Positions 25,931 through 38,229 of a stretch of 64,000 nucleotides of DNA are shown in pieces. A program made the position numbers and the translations under genes. The DNA lies in contig OY741267.1 of the NCBI GenBank assembly GCA_963514095.1, forward strand, positions 28,776,356 to 28,840,355, given 5' to 3'. Within the stretch, counting starts at the first letter, position 1. Every line of letters begins with the position of its first letter. Origin of the DNA: Eutrigla gurnardus. Lineage: Eukaryota > Chordata > Actinopteri > Perciformes > Triglidae. The notes under the pieces were generated by a model. The model saw nothing but the letters and a program-made list of their open reading frames with translations. It searched no databases and was not told the origin of the DNA.

Positions 25931-28900
25931 TTCTCTCTTTCAGTGAAAAAAAACAAAAAAAAAACGTCTTTACCAGCCCAACGTGGAATTGTACTTGCCC
26001 AACGCAACCGGATGTAAATATATTGAGTTCTGTGTAACTTCTGACTACTGTATGCAGGAATGTTGCGTTCCATCAAATAAGCTTTTGATCCTGTGATGTC
26101 AACAAGAAAAAGAGCGACAACGTTTAAAGGACGTAAGACGGCGAAGGACCGCACGTACTCTTTACACTCAGGACATCTGAGTCACCGTTCAGCCTCGGAC
26201 CGGACGTGTGATAAGCAAATAAACAAAACAGCTTCTGCCGAAATTCAAACGAAGAAGAACATTCCTTAACGCTTTGCTGACTCCAAGTCAGACAAAGTGG
26301 AAAGTGGGCTGATGAGTAAAGGCCTCGTTACGTTTAACCTGAGCCGCATCTACAATTGACCGCGCAGCAAAAACATTAAAGTTAGCTGTTATACAAGCAA
26401 TATGCTCCTAATGTACAGCCTTTCAGATAATAAACATGTTCTGGTGGCTTTAGTCATTTCCCCCCATGTGCAGGTCTACTATGTCGAGAAAAACATGCAG
26501 CCGTTTTAAATAATTTGGATGAGGATGGAAGAACCAGGACTGGGAGATTCCCAGTAGCAGTGTTTAAGGATTAGAACACAAAATTAAGCACATTTCAGTA
26601 CATAAATACTATTAAAAATGAGGAAGGTTTTGAAAGGAAAATACATTAAAATGGAACTGCCTCTTACAAGCAAAAAAAAAAAAAAGTAAAATCTACATTT
26701 AAAAACAACAAAATCTCACCCACACCTGGAAGAAAAATATCCTAATAGACTAAAAAAGTGTGTTATTCGAGTCCCCTGCTACTTTATTTAGCTAATATCT
26801 TGTGTTCTGGTCGTTTCCTGCTTTCACTGCGTTTTCTCCCATTTCAAAATAAAAGTCTCCCAGCCGTCTTTCACTTCACTGAAGTTCACAAAGCTTTATC
26901 GGCAGTTGAAACAATTACAAAGAGAACCACAGAGCTGAGATGAGTTAATGAAGGGTGATTATGCTGAATTTAGCATGTGAGCGTAGTAGTTGGCCTGCAG
27001 CTAAGTTCATATCTTTATCTGCTTTTTTCACCTCAATTTTAATAGCACATAGTGCACTTTCTGTACAAAGCTGTTCAAACTCAGCTTTAAAAAAATATGC
27101 TAATATCTACATATTACATGTTATTGTTTTTGCTTATTTTCTAAATTTCCTCCCTGACAAGCTACTTGCTGGTTACGTCCAACCGGTTGTGAATGAGCAG
27201 AGCTCGATAATCATAAAGTACCGATCAGAGCTTCTAAATGAAACCTAACAATATTAAAATGTAATATCACGAGAACAATCACAAGGATTCTCACATAAAA
27301 ATGCCGTCTCTGTAATTGGACCTCTCGTCCTTCACCGGGTAATTTTCTAAACAAAAACATTCTCATCTCCAGCTGCAGCCTTGGATGAAAACAAAAGCCA
27401 TTCAGATCCGTTTTCCTGAGAGGTTTCGTACCCGGCTACCTTTTTAGTACGGGCGCCACACTCTCCTGCAAAAAAGCCGACGGACGGAGACACTTCATGA
27501 TGAATGGGGACTCAGCACGCTAACAAAAACACGCGGTGATACGTATGAATGGGATCGCCATGAGGTCATTATGTCTTATTGATTACGGGGGCAAATGTGA
27601 GTCTGCAACTGCAGTGTCACACAAAGCGTGAAGAGATTTGTTTCACCAATTTAAATTCATACGTTTCACCAAATTACCTTTGCAAATGTTTCTTTTTTTA
27701 ACATTATTGCTGATCTCAGGTTTTTCTTTTCTTTGCCTGTCTGAACAAAGATGTACTGTAAAATATCTGCGTTAAACACTGATAATGTCAGACATTATAA
27801 TTACGCCAATTAAAGAAACAGTTTAAGATTCGCACTACAGATAAATAATGAGCAATTCCCTTTTGCAAACTAGAGATGATGAGTGGTGAGCCAGGAATCA
27901 AATCAGCCCTGATGAAGTACAGTGCAGTCGCGAGGCTTTAACGTGGAGGGCCATGCATGCTGATATCCAATATCACAATAATCAAGTGCAGAAATAGTGC
28001 TTTTCAGATTTTCAGAACATACATACACAATTTTACGGATGTTTTCAGATAGAAATCAAATTTTAATCTTCAATCTGCTCGGTTTCATGGGAAAACGTCA
28101 TACATTGTGCCATGTAAATTTAATCAAAAGTGAATACATACGCTCATCTGACATATATTGTAACATACGGCAAGAGGCTATAAGTGGAAGTTTTTAATTT
28201 AATCAACGTCATACAGTCTGATTCTTCATTAAATCCATGGATGTTTAAACACAGTCCTGTTGAGGCCGACCAGCTCCGGTTTATACACCAAGTGCAATAA
28301 TAGATACATTTATTTTTACCCTAAACATAAAATGTGGCTGTGTATTTCAGTGTATTTCAGTGTAAACGGGGAAAACTGAGTGATAGCGGGCCAGCAAAAG
28401 AAGAGATGGCGGTCTAACCAGTCGATGTGGGCTGACCGGAGGGAAAGGCGGCGTGGTGCAATCAGAACGCCGTCTACACCCAAGTACGGTCTGTGCCCGT
28501 TTCAGCAAAACACCCTCTTCCCTGGAAAATCGTTTCAGCTGAGTAACCTTAAAGCCTCACTGGAAAGAGGAAGCCGGGTTCACAACAGGTCGGAGGTCAC
28601 GGCACAGCGGCCGGCGCAAACGGGACCCTTACACCTGCGACGGGGGCCAAAAGTCGGTCTGCACGCGCTCAGTGAAGCCCAGAATAGATTAAAACAATAG
28701 CTGAGGTGACACACAGACATTTCCATCGGTCATTAGTCACTCTGCAGGGTGTAGAGGTGTATACAAGCTGTGCGAGTGTAACACGTAATGCGTTGACACG
28801 ATCATTTTAAATGTTATTCAGCCCAATAGTACACTTTGTACTTTACAATCGGTCCCTGTCATTCTTAATCCACCGTGAATTCAAAGCAAACTATTTTGCA

Positions 28901-30509
28901 TGTTACAGGATTTCAAAGGCGGTGTAATTATGCAATATGAATATTGGTCTTGAATAGGATTATAAATGCTTTATTTGAAATGTTAACAGAACTGGTTTGT
29001 GCAAAATTAGTTGTTTAGTTTATTTAAATAATGCATCCAACGTCCCAAATCCTGTGTAACGCTCCACTCAAAATCTAGGGTATAACTGATTTATCAGAAC
29101 TGTTGAGAGAGTGGAGCCTTTATTTCAAACAGAGTATATTCTTTAAGGGCGACTCCCACCCAGACAAGTCAAAATATGTGCGTGTGGAAATGTAGCGCAT
29201 GCTAACTTCAACTGGAGCGCAGGTCATCTGCCTCTTGCTATTATCCATTGTTTGAACGCTATAAATAAAATACAATTCTGTAGTTAGGGTGTGTGCCTGC
29301 AGAACTAATTGATCAAAGGGCATATTTGTGCCTCCCACACATCAAAGGGGGGGTTGATGCCGTCCATCCATCCTGGACACACCGTCCCGAGCTCAGCAAG
29401 GGATCCGGCCGCCCCTCCTCACCTCACCTGCTAAGTAGAGGGAAGTCGACTCCGCCGAAAACAGCGGGATGCTAATTCATGGCTTTACTCGTTCTACGCC
29501 CAGAGGTCCACCTCCACACTCATTACTACGAGTCCCTTCACCTGTTGATGTGTGCTCACATACCGGATGCAAGCATTCCCAAAAAAAATCCCTTTTTATT
29601 TTTCAAATTCTGTCAAGGAGATTACGATTTTGTTACTCTTTTTCTCGTTTATTTGGAAGCAGGCTATCTCAAAAAGTTGGTTTTATGCTTAAAGTCTAAT
29701 TAAAATCTGTGTGTGTGTTTGTTTTACTTGTGTACTTCTAGATTGTTGTAGAAATGTTGTATTTTGCGCTCATGTCATGACATCGTTAAGTCAACTGTAT
29801 AAAAAATAAATATCATATTACATATACTATACCCCATTCATTCAATGAATGCTCGCATACCGAGTGGTAGCTAGCTAAACTGTCCACAAGCATCGTGGTT
29901 TGTTGCATGCAACTTCTGCTAATGCTCTAATATTAGTGTAGTTGATCGGTTATTAAAAAGTTGCCTTTGTGGTTGCTGTGATTACAAATCCATCGTTATT
30001 AACTACATCCTTGAGTTATCGTTGTGTGACAAACAGCAGATGAAAGGATATGAAACAACTGCAGGGACGGTAATTCCCTCAGTCCAGTGGGTTGCCGTTG
30101 GTTACGGCAGCGGCGTTTTTGCGGTGGTGTGTGGCTCACAACAATCAGGGTGAATGGGTGGAGCCTGAGAAACGTTACTGAGGCATCCTGATGCGGGCCA
30201 CATTAAACGCCGCGCCGCAGTTTAACTTTACAGCCGCAGAGCAACAAACGACGGGAGAATCTAAAGTTTACGACGGCCGTTGTTTCACTGTGACTGTAAC
30301 ATCAATTAACACAAACGAGCAGTTTTACAACAAGGATCCCACGGGGGTTTATACACCTCGATTACACCGGCTGTTCATATGTAAATGTGGTCAGCTCACA
30401 GTAAAAACAAGGACAGGTTTGGATTCGGATAAAAACCTTGTATGTCTGATTCATGAAAGCTTCAATTGATTCTGCTATTATATTGTTGTGGTACAGTTTT
30501 GTTATAATT
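25931..30509. other. Gene-free stretch
   Basis: No exon, transposon or tandem array recognised. Open frames such as 28380-28700 (106 codons) and 30191-30469 (92 codons) have no recognisable domain. Confidence 0.5.
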
Positions 30510-30605
30510 GTTTTGCTTTAATGATGCTATGTGAAGCACTTTGTAACTTTTGTTTTAAAAAGTGCTACATAAATAAATATTATTAGGGCCTGAGCACCGA
30601 CTCAG
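30510..30605 (+). repeat. Tail of a LINE/SINE-like retroelement
   Basis: GTGAAGCACTTTGTAACTTT followed by AAAAGTGCTACATAAATAAA and TATTATTA closely resembles the 3' tail of a very common fish retroelement. The body is not recognisable. GGGCCTGAGCACCGAC directly after it resembles the start of another dispersed repeat. Confidence 0.55.
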
Positions 30606-32757
30606 TGTATTGAAATATGAATTATTCTTTATCTTATCGTATGCATTCGGAGGGGAAAACAAGGAGCTAGTTATTATTATCATTGTTAATTGCGTTTATT
30701 TGAATAAAAATAAATATATTTTTAAAATGCTTTATACGTATGAGGAAATTAAGTTTTAAGATCAGCTGTTTTGTTTGATTATAGTTATTTAAAAATGTGG
30801 TGAGGCAAAATAAACGCTTTGAATGACATGCAAACCTTCCACGTACCCGGACGTACTCTTAGATAAGCTTAAGTTTACACATCCCAGAATCCCAAACTCT
30901 TACATCAACAAACTGATGTTGCCACAGCACATTCTGGTTTATTAGCACAATTAGTCCAGAGCTTTATAAACACCCTTGAAGGGCAAAGTGTTTCTGCCAC
31001 CACAAACCATAACCGTTATTATAATACTCTCTTTCCACTTCTGACATCACACGCACACAAACACAAACACACACACAGCAAGGTTTGAGCCTCCGATAAG
31101 AGATCAGAGAGGGTTTTTGTTAATTGCTTTGCTGAATTCCTGGCAGAGAGGAAAGAGCTTCTATAACTGCAGATCAGATGCCAGGGGTCAGATGGCATTT
31201 AAAAAAAAAAAGTTTAAAAAAAAATAAAAAAAACACAGGCAGACGATCACTGGCCAAAAACAACAGTGGACTGAAAAAGAAAAACAATGAGTTTCCCTTT
31301 GATATCGCCTTTGTTGCTCGTTCTCGTCACATGGAAGGTTCCATTACGTCTGTTAGAGGGCAAAGGGCCCAACATTAAATGGATCAGCTGGTTTAATATG
31401 CAGAGCCAAACTGATATAAAAACACTTGAGGTGAAAGCGGCAAAAGCTACTAGTTGTGGACATTCTTACAATACAGTACGTGCAGAAAGAAAAACATATT
31501 TTTTTTAATGCACTGTGAACAATTTTTGGCTATTTTACTTCCAAAATGTGTCTGAGTGGAAAGAAAACAGACAGATTATTACATTTCCTTGTTTAGTATT
31601 CTACACTTTGTGTAATTGAGGCAGTAGATTTCTCCTTAATTCACCGACTGGCTTCACTTTGCTTCATTTGCATTTCAGAAAACGTGTAATACTTGAAATA
31701 TTTGTTACTGTAACTGTAAGTAATCAACTGGGAAAGATTTACTGTATGTAATGGTTACATTTTCATTTGAATAACGACTTACGAATTTTACAACAAATCT
31801 AAATCAAATATCTTTAAAAATCTTTTTTCCTCAGACTCAGAAATCTCTTCAGCCCTAACTTCAGCACTTCACTTCACCAAACTTTCCAGTTCCTTTTATA
31901 GTCTGATTTATAGAACATTTTATTACTAAAAACACAGCCAAAATGTCTTTTTCCCCATTATTTTCTTTTTCTTTTACAGCTCGTTGTTAGTTTTTTCTGT
32001 TTTATGGAGTAATACAAAGAGATATCCAAAACCTTGAATATGTCACCAAATTGAAACATTAACTTTTGATAGGTCGCTACTGAGTTATCCGTATTTTTTT
32101 TTTTTTTTGTTTTTTTTGCAAATTCAACCCTTTCACAGTACATTTTTAAGTTCATAAAAGCTTATTGTAACATTGTGGTCACCTAAAAATCTCTTATTCA
32201 GCATTTTGTGGTTCTTGTTAAAGCATTATTACGGGGAAATTTCATGGCATCTATTAGCTACATTTCTTTTTACTCTCCTAACCTGAAGTATCTCCCCCCG
32301 ATTAACGGGTTAAATTACGGTTGCATTTTATTGCATTTTAATAAATACATCAAAGCCAGTATATTACTCATCCACCTGAAATCCGGTGAGTAGCCAGACA
32401 GCCGTTGGAGCTGGTTTAAACTGGTTTACACTGGGACGCGTTGCAGTGCAGTACAGTGGTACTACAAGTTCAAACTGCAGCCTTCCACTCAGTTTCTTTT
32501 GGGTGTGTACGGTGTCCATGAGTCACAATCATGGTGACTCACCTGAGCTGGCATCACACCATTTAACCTTTGCACGTGCATCTTCTTTACATTTTTAATT
32601 TCTAATTTCTTACAGTCCCATAGATAGCTTCTGGACTATATGAGGTGGAATGTCCCACCCTCCCATCCCTAATAGACTTTTCACGACCAACAATATTTCC
32701 TCCATTTTATATTTGGATTTCTTTCTTAAAGTTTCCCAATGACACATGTGTATTAAA
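30606..32757. other. AT-rich gene-free stretch
   Basis: No gene seen. It contains A-rich tracts (31199-31234) and a long T tract (about 32093-32119). Confidence 0.5.
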
Positions 32758-32945
32758 AACCCCCACAGCTTTGATTTACACCTGACAGTCCCCATTTCAC
32801 TGAGTCTCCTGGGGCTGCCCAGTGGGCGTCTCAGCAGGGGCTACAATACCTGGCCAGCCCCTTTCCTGGGGGTCCCTCCTACCATAAAATCACAATCCTT
32901 ATTCATGGTAAAGGTATGCAGCTCGAGTTACCAATCAGGCATTTA
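32758..32945 (+). repeat. Local direct repeat, copy A
   Basis: Shares CCACAG-TTTGATTTA, GTCTCCTGGGGCTGCCCAGT, CAGCAGGGGCTA-AATACCTG, CTCCTACCATAAAA and TTATTCATGG with copy B at 33655-33845, in the same order and orientation. Family unknown. A weaker relative lies at about 33030-33110. Confidence 0.7.
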
Positions 32946-33630
32946 GGACAGGAAGATCCTTTAAATATATCTAGTAAAAAAATGTGCGTGTTTAATTAAA
33001 CCCCACGCCTAAGAGTGGAGGGAGCTATGATTAAGTTTACCCCATGGAGTGACACAGTGGGGGCAACTATACCAGGCCAACACCTTTCCCCTTGGTCTGT
33101 CCCACGCATCTCCTCTCCTGGAAGTGGGTTCACACGAGAAACCATACAATATGTTTGCAGATTTAGAAAAGTTGCTTGTGCTGCATGAACTGTTGTGTTT
33201 TATTGAAAAGTGAAGTATGCAAAAAATAAATAAATAAAAAAACACTGGGCTAATAGTAGGTCTCTCTTCAATCTGATACAAACAGTCCATCCACATCACC
33301 ATTAACTCCCAAAGAAGATGATTTAAATGCATCTGATTTTAAATGAACTCATCCTAAAAGCTCAAACAGACAGGATGGTCAACAGCTTCGTCACACATGC
33401 CATACGAGTACTTAACTCTCTGTGACCCACACAGTCAGAGATACGCTACTTCTACCATAGTATTTATTAAGCTTATTGGTATGTTTATTCTTAAGTATTT
33501 TTAACTCATGCATGTTAAGTTTATTGCACTTGTCTCGTCACTAAACTGTATTCATGCGCTTCTTCTTTTGCACACTGCATCCTGAGAAGTTTTTACAGAC
33601 TGGAATGGCAAGTTTGAAAATTAACCACTC

Positions 33631-33654
33631 AAAAAAAAAAAAAAAAAAAAAAAA
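33631..33654. repeat. Poly(A) tract, 24 A
   Basis: Pure adenine run next to repeat copy B. Confidence 0.95.
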
Positions 33655-33845
33655 TCTCCACAGCGTTTTGATTTATGACGGCTGGCCACAGTTTCACTGA
33701 ATTGTGCTGCCACCACTGTGTCTCCTGGGGCTGCCCAGTGGGCCTCACAGCAGGGGCTATAATACCTGACCAGCCCCCTCCTACCATAAAAATCACACTC
33801 ATTATTTATGGATGGCCTACAGCTCATTTTACTATCTGATTTTTT
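33655..33845 (+). repeat. Local direct repeat, copy B
   Basis: Partner of the copy at 32758-32945, about 900 bp away. It is preceded by a 24-A run (33631-33654). An A run directly before a repeat copy could be the tail of a retroposed element on either strand, but I cannot define ends. Confidence 0.7.
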
Positions 33846-34094
33846 TTTTTAACCTATTGTAAAATCCTCTGAGAACAACTGAAAGGAGATGACAGGTATG
33901 TGATGGCACCGTTTCTAGCCAGCCTGCCAAAGTGTGTTTCACGCCAGATGTTAATAACACAAAACCAATCCTTCCCCCCTGGGCCATTGGTACCATACCA
34001 ACCCATCTACATTCCTTTTTGGGTTATGAAGAAGCACTCAATGTGCCGGATTATTACTTTAAAATAATGGAATCTAACAAGAAGAATATCTGCA

Positions 34095-34239
<145 letters not shown>

Positions 34240-34286
34240 TGCTTTTAAACTATTTATATTACTTTAATAGTGATGAGGCCAAAGGG

Positions 34287-34338
34287 GTGTGTGTGTGTGT
34301 GTGTGTGTGTGTGAGTGTGTGTGTGTGTGTGAGTGTGT
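34287..34338. repeat. (GT)n microsatellite
   Basis: GT dinucleotides with two GAGT interruptions. With 34097-34236 it forms an inverted pair. Confidence 0.95.
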
Positions 34339-34339
34339 G

Positions 34340-34789
34340 CGCATGTAGGTACATGTGCAGGCATGCTTTGGTGTGACTGCATTCACGTGTGCCTGTGCGT
34401 GAACCCTCTCCGCAGCCGTACCATCCATCCCTCACCTGTCGCCCTACCTGTCTCCAGCAGTGGGAGAGGCCTCACACCGTGGAATGCCTGTTGCCATTTA
34501 AGCACCATTACTACCTGCTGCTGCCCCATTCTCCCTGCCCTCTATTGCCTGGGGTTCATATTGGATAAGAGCCGTAAAGCCCCGCGTTTCATGGGGCTGG
34601 GTTGGGTGTAATTGGAGGGAGGCAGGCCCCCTCATTCCCAGCACCGCGGGGGGCTACAATCGCAGGCTTGCCCTAGCCTTTGGGCTGCCCCACCAGGAGC
34701 TAAAGAGGGTCTAAAGAGGGCACTGCGGGGGACGATATCAAACAGCAAGAGGGTCCCGGGATAACAGCAAATAACACTGCAGGAGAGGC
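34340..34789. other. Balanced-GC island between microsatellites
   Basis: No gene seen. The sequence is less AT-rich and less repetitive than its surroundings (for example CCCTAGCCTTTGGGCTGCCC). It could be a conserved non-coding element, but this cannot be shown from one genome. Confidence 0.3.
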
Positions 34790-34916
<127 letters not shown>

Positions 34917-34919
34917 ACT

Positions 34920-35658
34920 GAGGTTAGTCAGTCAGTCTGTCTGTCGGGACTTGTTTATTGCGGTAAATAAAATCATTGTGCTCAGTGAAAAAACATGAGG
35001 GTTTGGAAATTAAAGTGTCCCTGCTGAGAATTTCTTGCTTTTGTGAATGTTAGTTTATGCTATTGATGATTGTGGGAAAAAAATATGCTAATTGTCTTTG
35101 CAAAATCTCCCTCTCTCCCCCCCAACTCCGTAACAAACTTTATAGTGTTTTTTTAATTGTTCATAAACTAAAAAAAATGCTCTCTAGGCATACTCTTTGA
35201 TTTTGGAATAGTTGTTATTCATGAATAATCCTTTGAGATTGGCCGATCATACTCCTTATATCTAATCGTCCAATTATCGACTATTAAGTGTCGTCCAAAG
35301 TGCGTATAATTCAATATGCCCACATCCACCAACCTGCCTGACAGGGCACCGCAGCACAACTTAAGCCCAAACTTGTCCCTCCACATTGGCCCATGGACAA
35401 CCTGCCTTCTACACACACCCAACGATAACAAAGAGGCCACGACTCAGGATGTGTCAGCCGGCTCGTCATTAGCAAGAAAGGCAGCACAAAATCAACAGCA
35501 AAAAAAAAAGAAGCAGTGGCAGTAATCTCCCGTGTGGGGATGGAGGTGTGTAAAGAGGTGCTCAGTTAACAGTGAGATAAAACTAACAGAAACAATACGC
35601 AGTAAGTCGTGTCAATAGGAGCGGGCAGGGTCCTCGCTGTGTGTACTTAACCGAGCTT
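34920..35658. other. Gene-free stretch, possible conserved non-coding DNA
   Basis: No exon seen. ATGCTAAT and CCAATTATCGACTATTA-type homeodomain words occur near 35060-35290. This is suggestive only. Confidence 0.35.
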
Positions 35659-36290
35659 ATGTGTGTGTGAGTGGATGTGTGTTTGTGTGTGAGAGTTTAT
35701 GTGTGTGAGTGTTTGTGCGTATGAGTATTTATGCATATTTGTGTGTATGCGTGTTTGTGTGTGTGAGTTTATGTGTGTGTGAGTGAATGTGTGTTTATGT
35801 GTGAGAGTTTGTGTGAGTTTATGTGTACGTGTGTTTGTGTGTGAGAGTTTATGTGTGTGTATGCGTTTGTGTGTGTGTGTGTGTTTGTGTGCGTGAGAGT
35901 GTATGCGTTTGTGTGTGTGTGTTTGTGTGTTCGAGAGTGTATGTGTGTTTGTGTGTGTGAGTGTATGTGTGATTGTGTGTGAGAGTTTACGTGTGTGTGA
36001 GTGAATGTGTGTTTGCGTGTGTGTGTGTGTGTTTGTGTGCGTGAGAGTGTATGTGTGTGTGTGAGTGTATGTCAGAGTTTGTGTTTGTGTGTGTGATTGT
36101 ATGTGTGTGTGAATGTATGTGTGTGAGTGTGTGTGAGCATTTATGCGCGTTTGTGTGTGTATGTGTTTGTGTGTTCGAGAGTGTATGTGTTTGTATGTGT
36201 GAGTTTATGCACGTTTATGCACGTTTGTGTGAGAGTGTATGTATGTTTGTGTGTGTCACTATGTGTTTACTTTTTATTACTCACATGTGA
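35659..36290. repeat. GT-rich degenerate minisatellite
   Basis: About 630 bp built of variants of GTGTGTGAGAGTTTATGTGT and GTGTGAGTGAATGTGTGTTT, with TATG, GCGT and GAGA interruptions. There is no strict period. It reads as an old GT array diversified by point change and unit amplification. Confidence 0.9.
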
Positions 36291-36297
36291 TTTTGGT

Positions 36298-36301
<4 letters not shown>

Positions 36302-36335
<34 letters not shown>

Positions 36336-36430
36336 AATGGCAATAGTGATATATGAAGTTTTATTTTTGTGTGTTTGGATTTGTATGTACAGTATATTAC
36401 AGCATCATATGTGTCAAGTGTCTACATCTC

Positions 36431-36512
<82 letters not shown>

Positions 36513-36602
36513 ATGGGAAAAGTGATATATGAAGTTTTGTGTGTGTGTGCATGCACAGAGGTTTTATATTTGTGTGTTTGGATTTGTATGTACATTACTG
36601 CA

Positions 36603-36696
<94 letters not shown>

Positions 36697-36697
36697 A
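36302..36697. repeat. Tandem duplication of GT array plus unique segment
   Basis: GT arrays at 36302-36335, 36434-36513 and 36605-36697 alternate with two copies of a unique ~90-bp segment (36336-36433 and 36514-36604). Both copies contain GTGATATATGAAGTTTT and GTGTTTGGATTTGTATGTAC. The second array ends in (GC)4 before the next copy. Confidence 0.9.
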
Positions 36698-37024
36698 AGG
36701 TGTAGATGGACATTCATCCCCCTGGAAGCCGCGGTGTGACAGAACAAAGCTCGGCTCGGGTGTCCACCAGGTCATGTTGAGTTAACGCTAACAGGCCGTT
36801 GAAAAGTCAGCGCGTCAGTTATCTGTATTCTCACGAACGTACGGTTTTTCGGGTTAAGAGCGGGGCAACGGGTGGGACCAAACACACTGACGCCGTCCAA
36901 TCACAAGACTCAAAGGTGTCATTACCGTCAGGTAGCTGTAGCTGTAGCTGACCTTTGACCTCACTGCTGAGCTCGGAGTACAGGAAATCGTGATGATTTT
37001 AAAACAGTCGTCGCATTCTGTACC
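36698..37024. other. Unique gene-free stretch
   Basis: No gene or repeat recognised. Confidence 0.4.
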
Positions 37025-37160
37025 TTATTTATCTATTTGTATACTTAGATTTGTATACATTGTTTGGCATTTTGTGGACAGCAAAAAAAATAATTTCATT
37101 GTTCATTGTTTCTTCACTGTGCATATGATAATCAACCCTTTGAATCTTGAAATGTAAGAA
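37025..37160 (+). repeat. 3' end of a LINE-like retroelement
   Basis: AATTTCATTGTTCATTGTTT, CTGTGCATATGATAATCAA and TTTGAATCTTGAA resemble the terminal sequence of fish non-LTR elements ('aatttcattgt … atgacaataaa … ttgaatcttgaa'). No reverse transcriptase is present. Confidence 0.5.
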
Positions 37161-38160
37161 AGTGCTTGAATACTGCTAAACGTCCCCCAAATCCAACAAA
37201 AAAAGGCAGGACCTCCACTCTAGTACCATCCAAACCTTCCTTACAGTGAATTACTGCATAGTGGACTTGCTCATGTGAACAGAAGGCTTTTTCCTCAACG
37301 GGGACGAGAACCCCGGGGATGTCGTCGTAATCCTCGTTATCCCGATAGCAATCACAGCAGCTCCGAGTCCTCCATCAAACTGGTTTCCCGCGTTTTTATC
37401 AAGCAATTACAACGTCAGGTGCGACGCTGCCGGGGGTTTCCGAAGAAACAATTTTCTAGTCATGTCCACAAAAGTGATTGACTGTTTAATCAGAATCTGT
37501 GATGTAACAAACCAAAGCATGCTTGCTTTGTTCTCTGCATTCATATCTCACGGAAGCGTTTGGATCTTTTTCACAAGCCAAGGACGCTGTGTTCATGTTC
37601 TCAGTAAACACAAATCATATGATGTTATTTTAAGTCATATCCATCAATTAAAAAAAAAGAAGAAGACTATAATTGAATGTTGGCCAATTGCTCTGTGCCT
37701 TTTGGCGTGACCTTTTGAGAAAGCATTACTTTTAAGTTCCCATCTCGACAGCCAAGAAGTGACATAAGTACATGATTTTGTGCAGCTTTTGATTACTCAC
37801 GGAGAAATTACACGTTATTTTGCTTCGCAATCAATCGCTAAATGGAAAAAAAGGAAAACACTGCCTCTAAGCAGGTAACCAGGTGAGTAAGCACCCTTCA
37901 CCCTAAGCCATAATTACTCTGTCATTTTAATTTAAATACCTCGCTCTCACAAATGGTACCTTTCAATTAAAATTCCAGTTCCCGCCCCCCCTCAAGCACT
38001 AATTCTCACATGAATTAGTTGAAATTGTATCGGTACGTGTATTTGAATCAAAAAGGATTAGAATGTTGCCATTAGTTCAAACTGCAGCTTGGAAATTTTT
38101 TTCTATTCAAATATATAATTAACATATTTTTAAAGAGTGAGGGTGATCCTCAGTCTGGAA

Positions 38161-38229
38161 ACATTGTGAGGAAGCAAAGTGCGACTGGGGAGTCGCACTT
38201 TGCTTCCTCACAATGTGCGACTGGGGAGT
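38161..38229. repeat. Perfect hairpin (26-bp arms, 4-nt loop) plus short direct repeat
   Basis: Left arm 38161-38186, loop GGGG 38187-38190, right arm 38191-38216, with no mismatch. The 15-mer GTGCGACTGGGGAGT at 38180-38194 is repeated directly at 38215-38229. This arrangement (inverted copy followed by resumption of the original sequence) fits a template-switch event during replication rather than a transposon. No flanking target duplication is seen. Confidence 0.9.

Noticed and set aside
28380..28700. 106-codon frame, Arg-rich
   Set aside because: No recognisable domain, no splice context, composition-driven.
30191..30469. 92-codon frame with normal-looking composition
   Set aside because: I recognise no family; no promoter, splice site or poly(A) context that supports a gene. 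Left unannotated.
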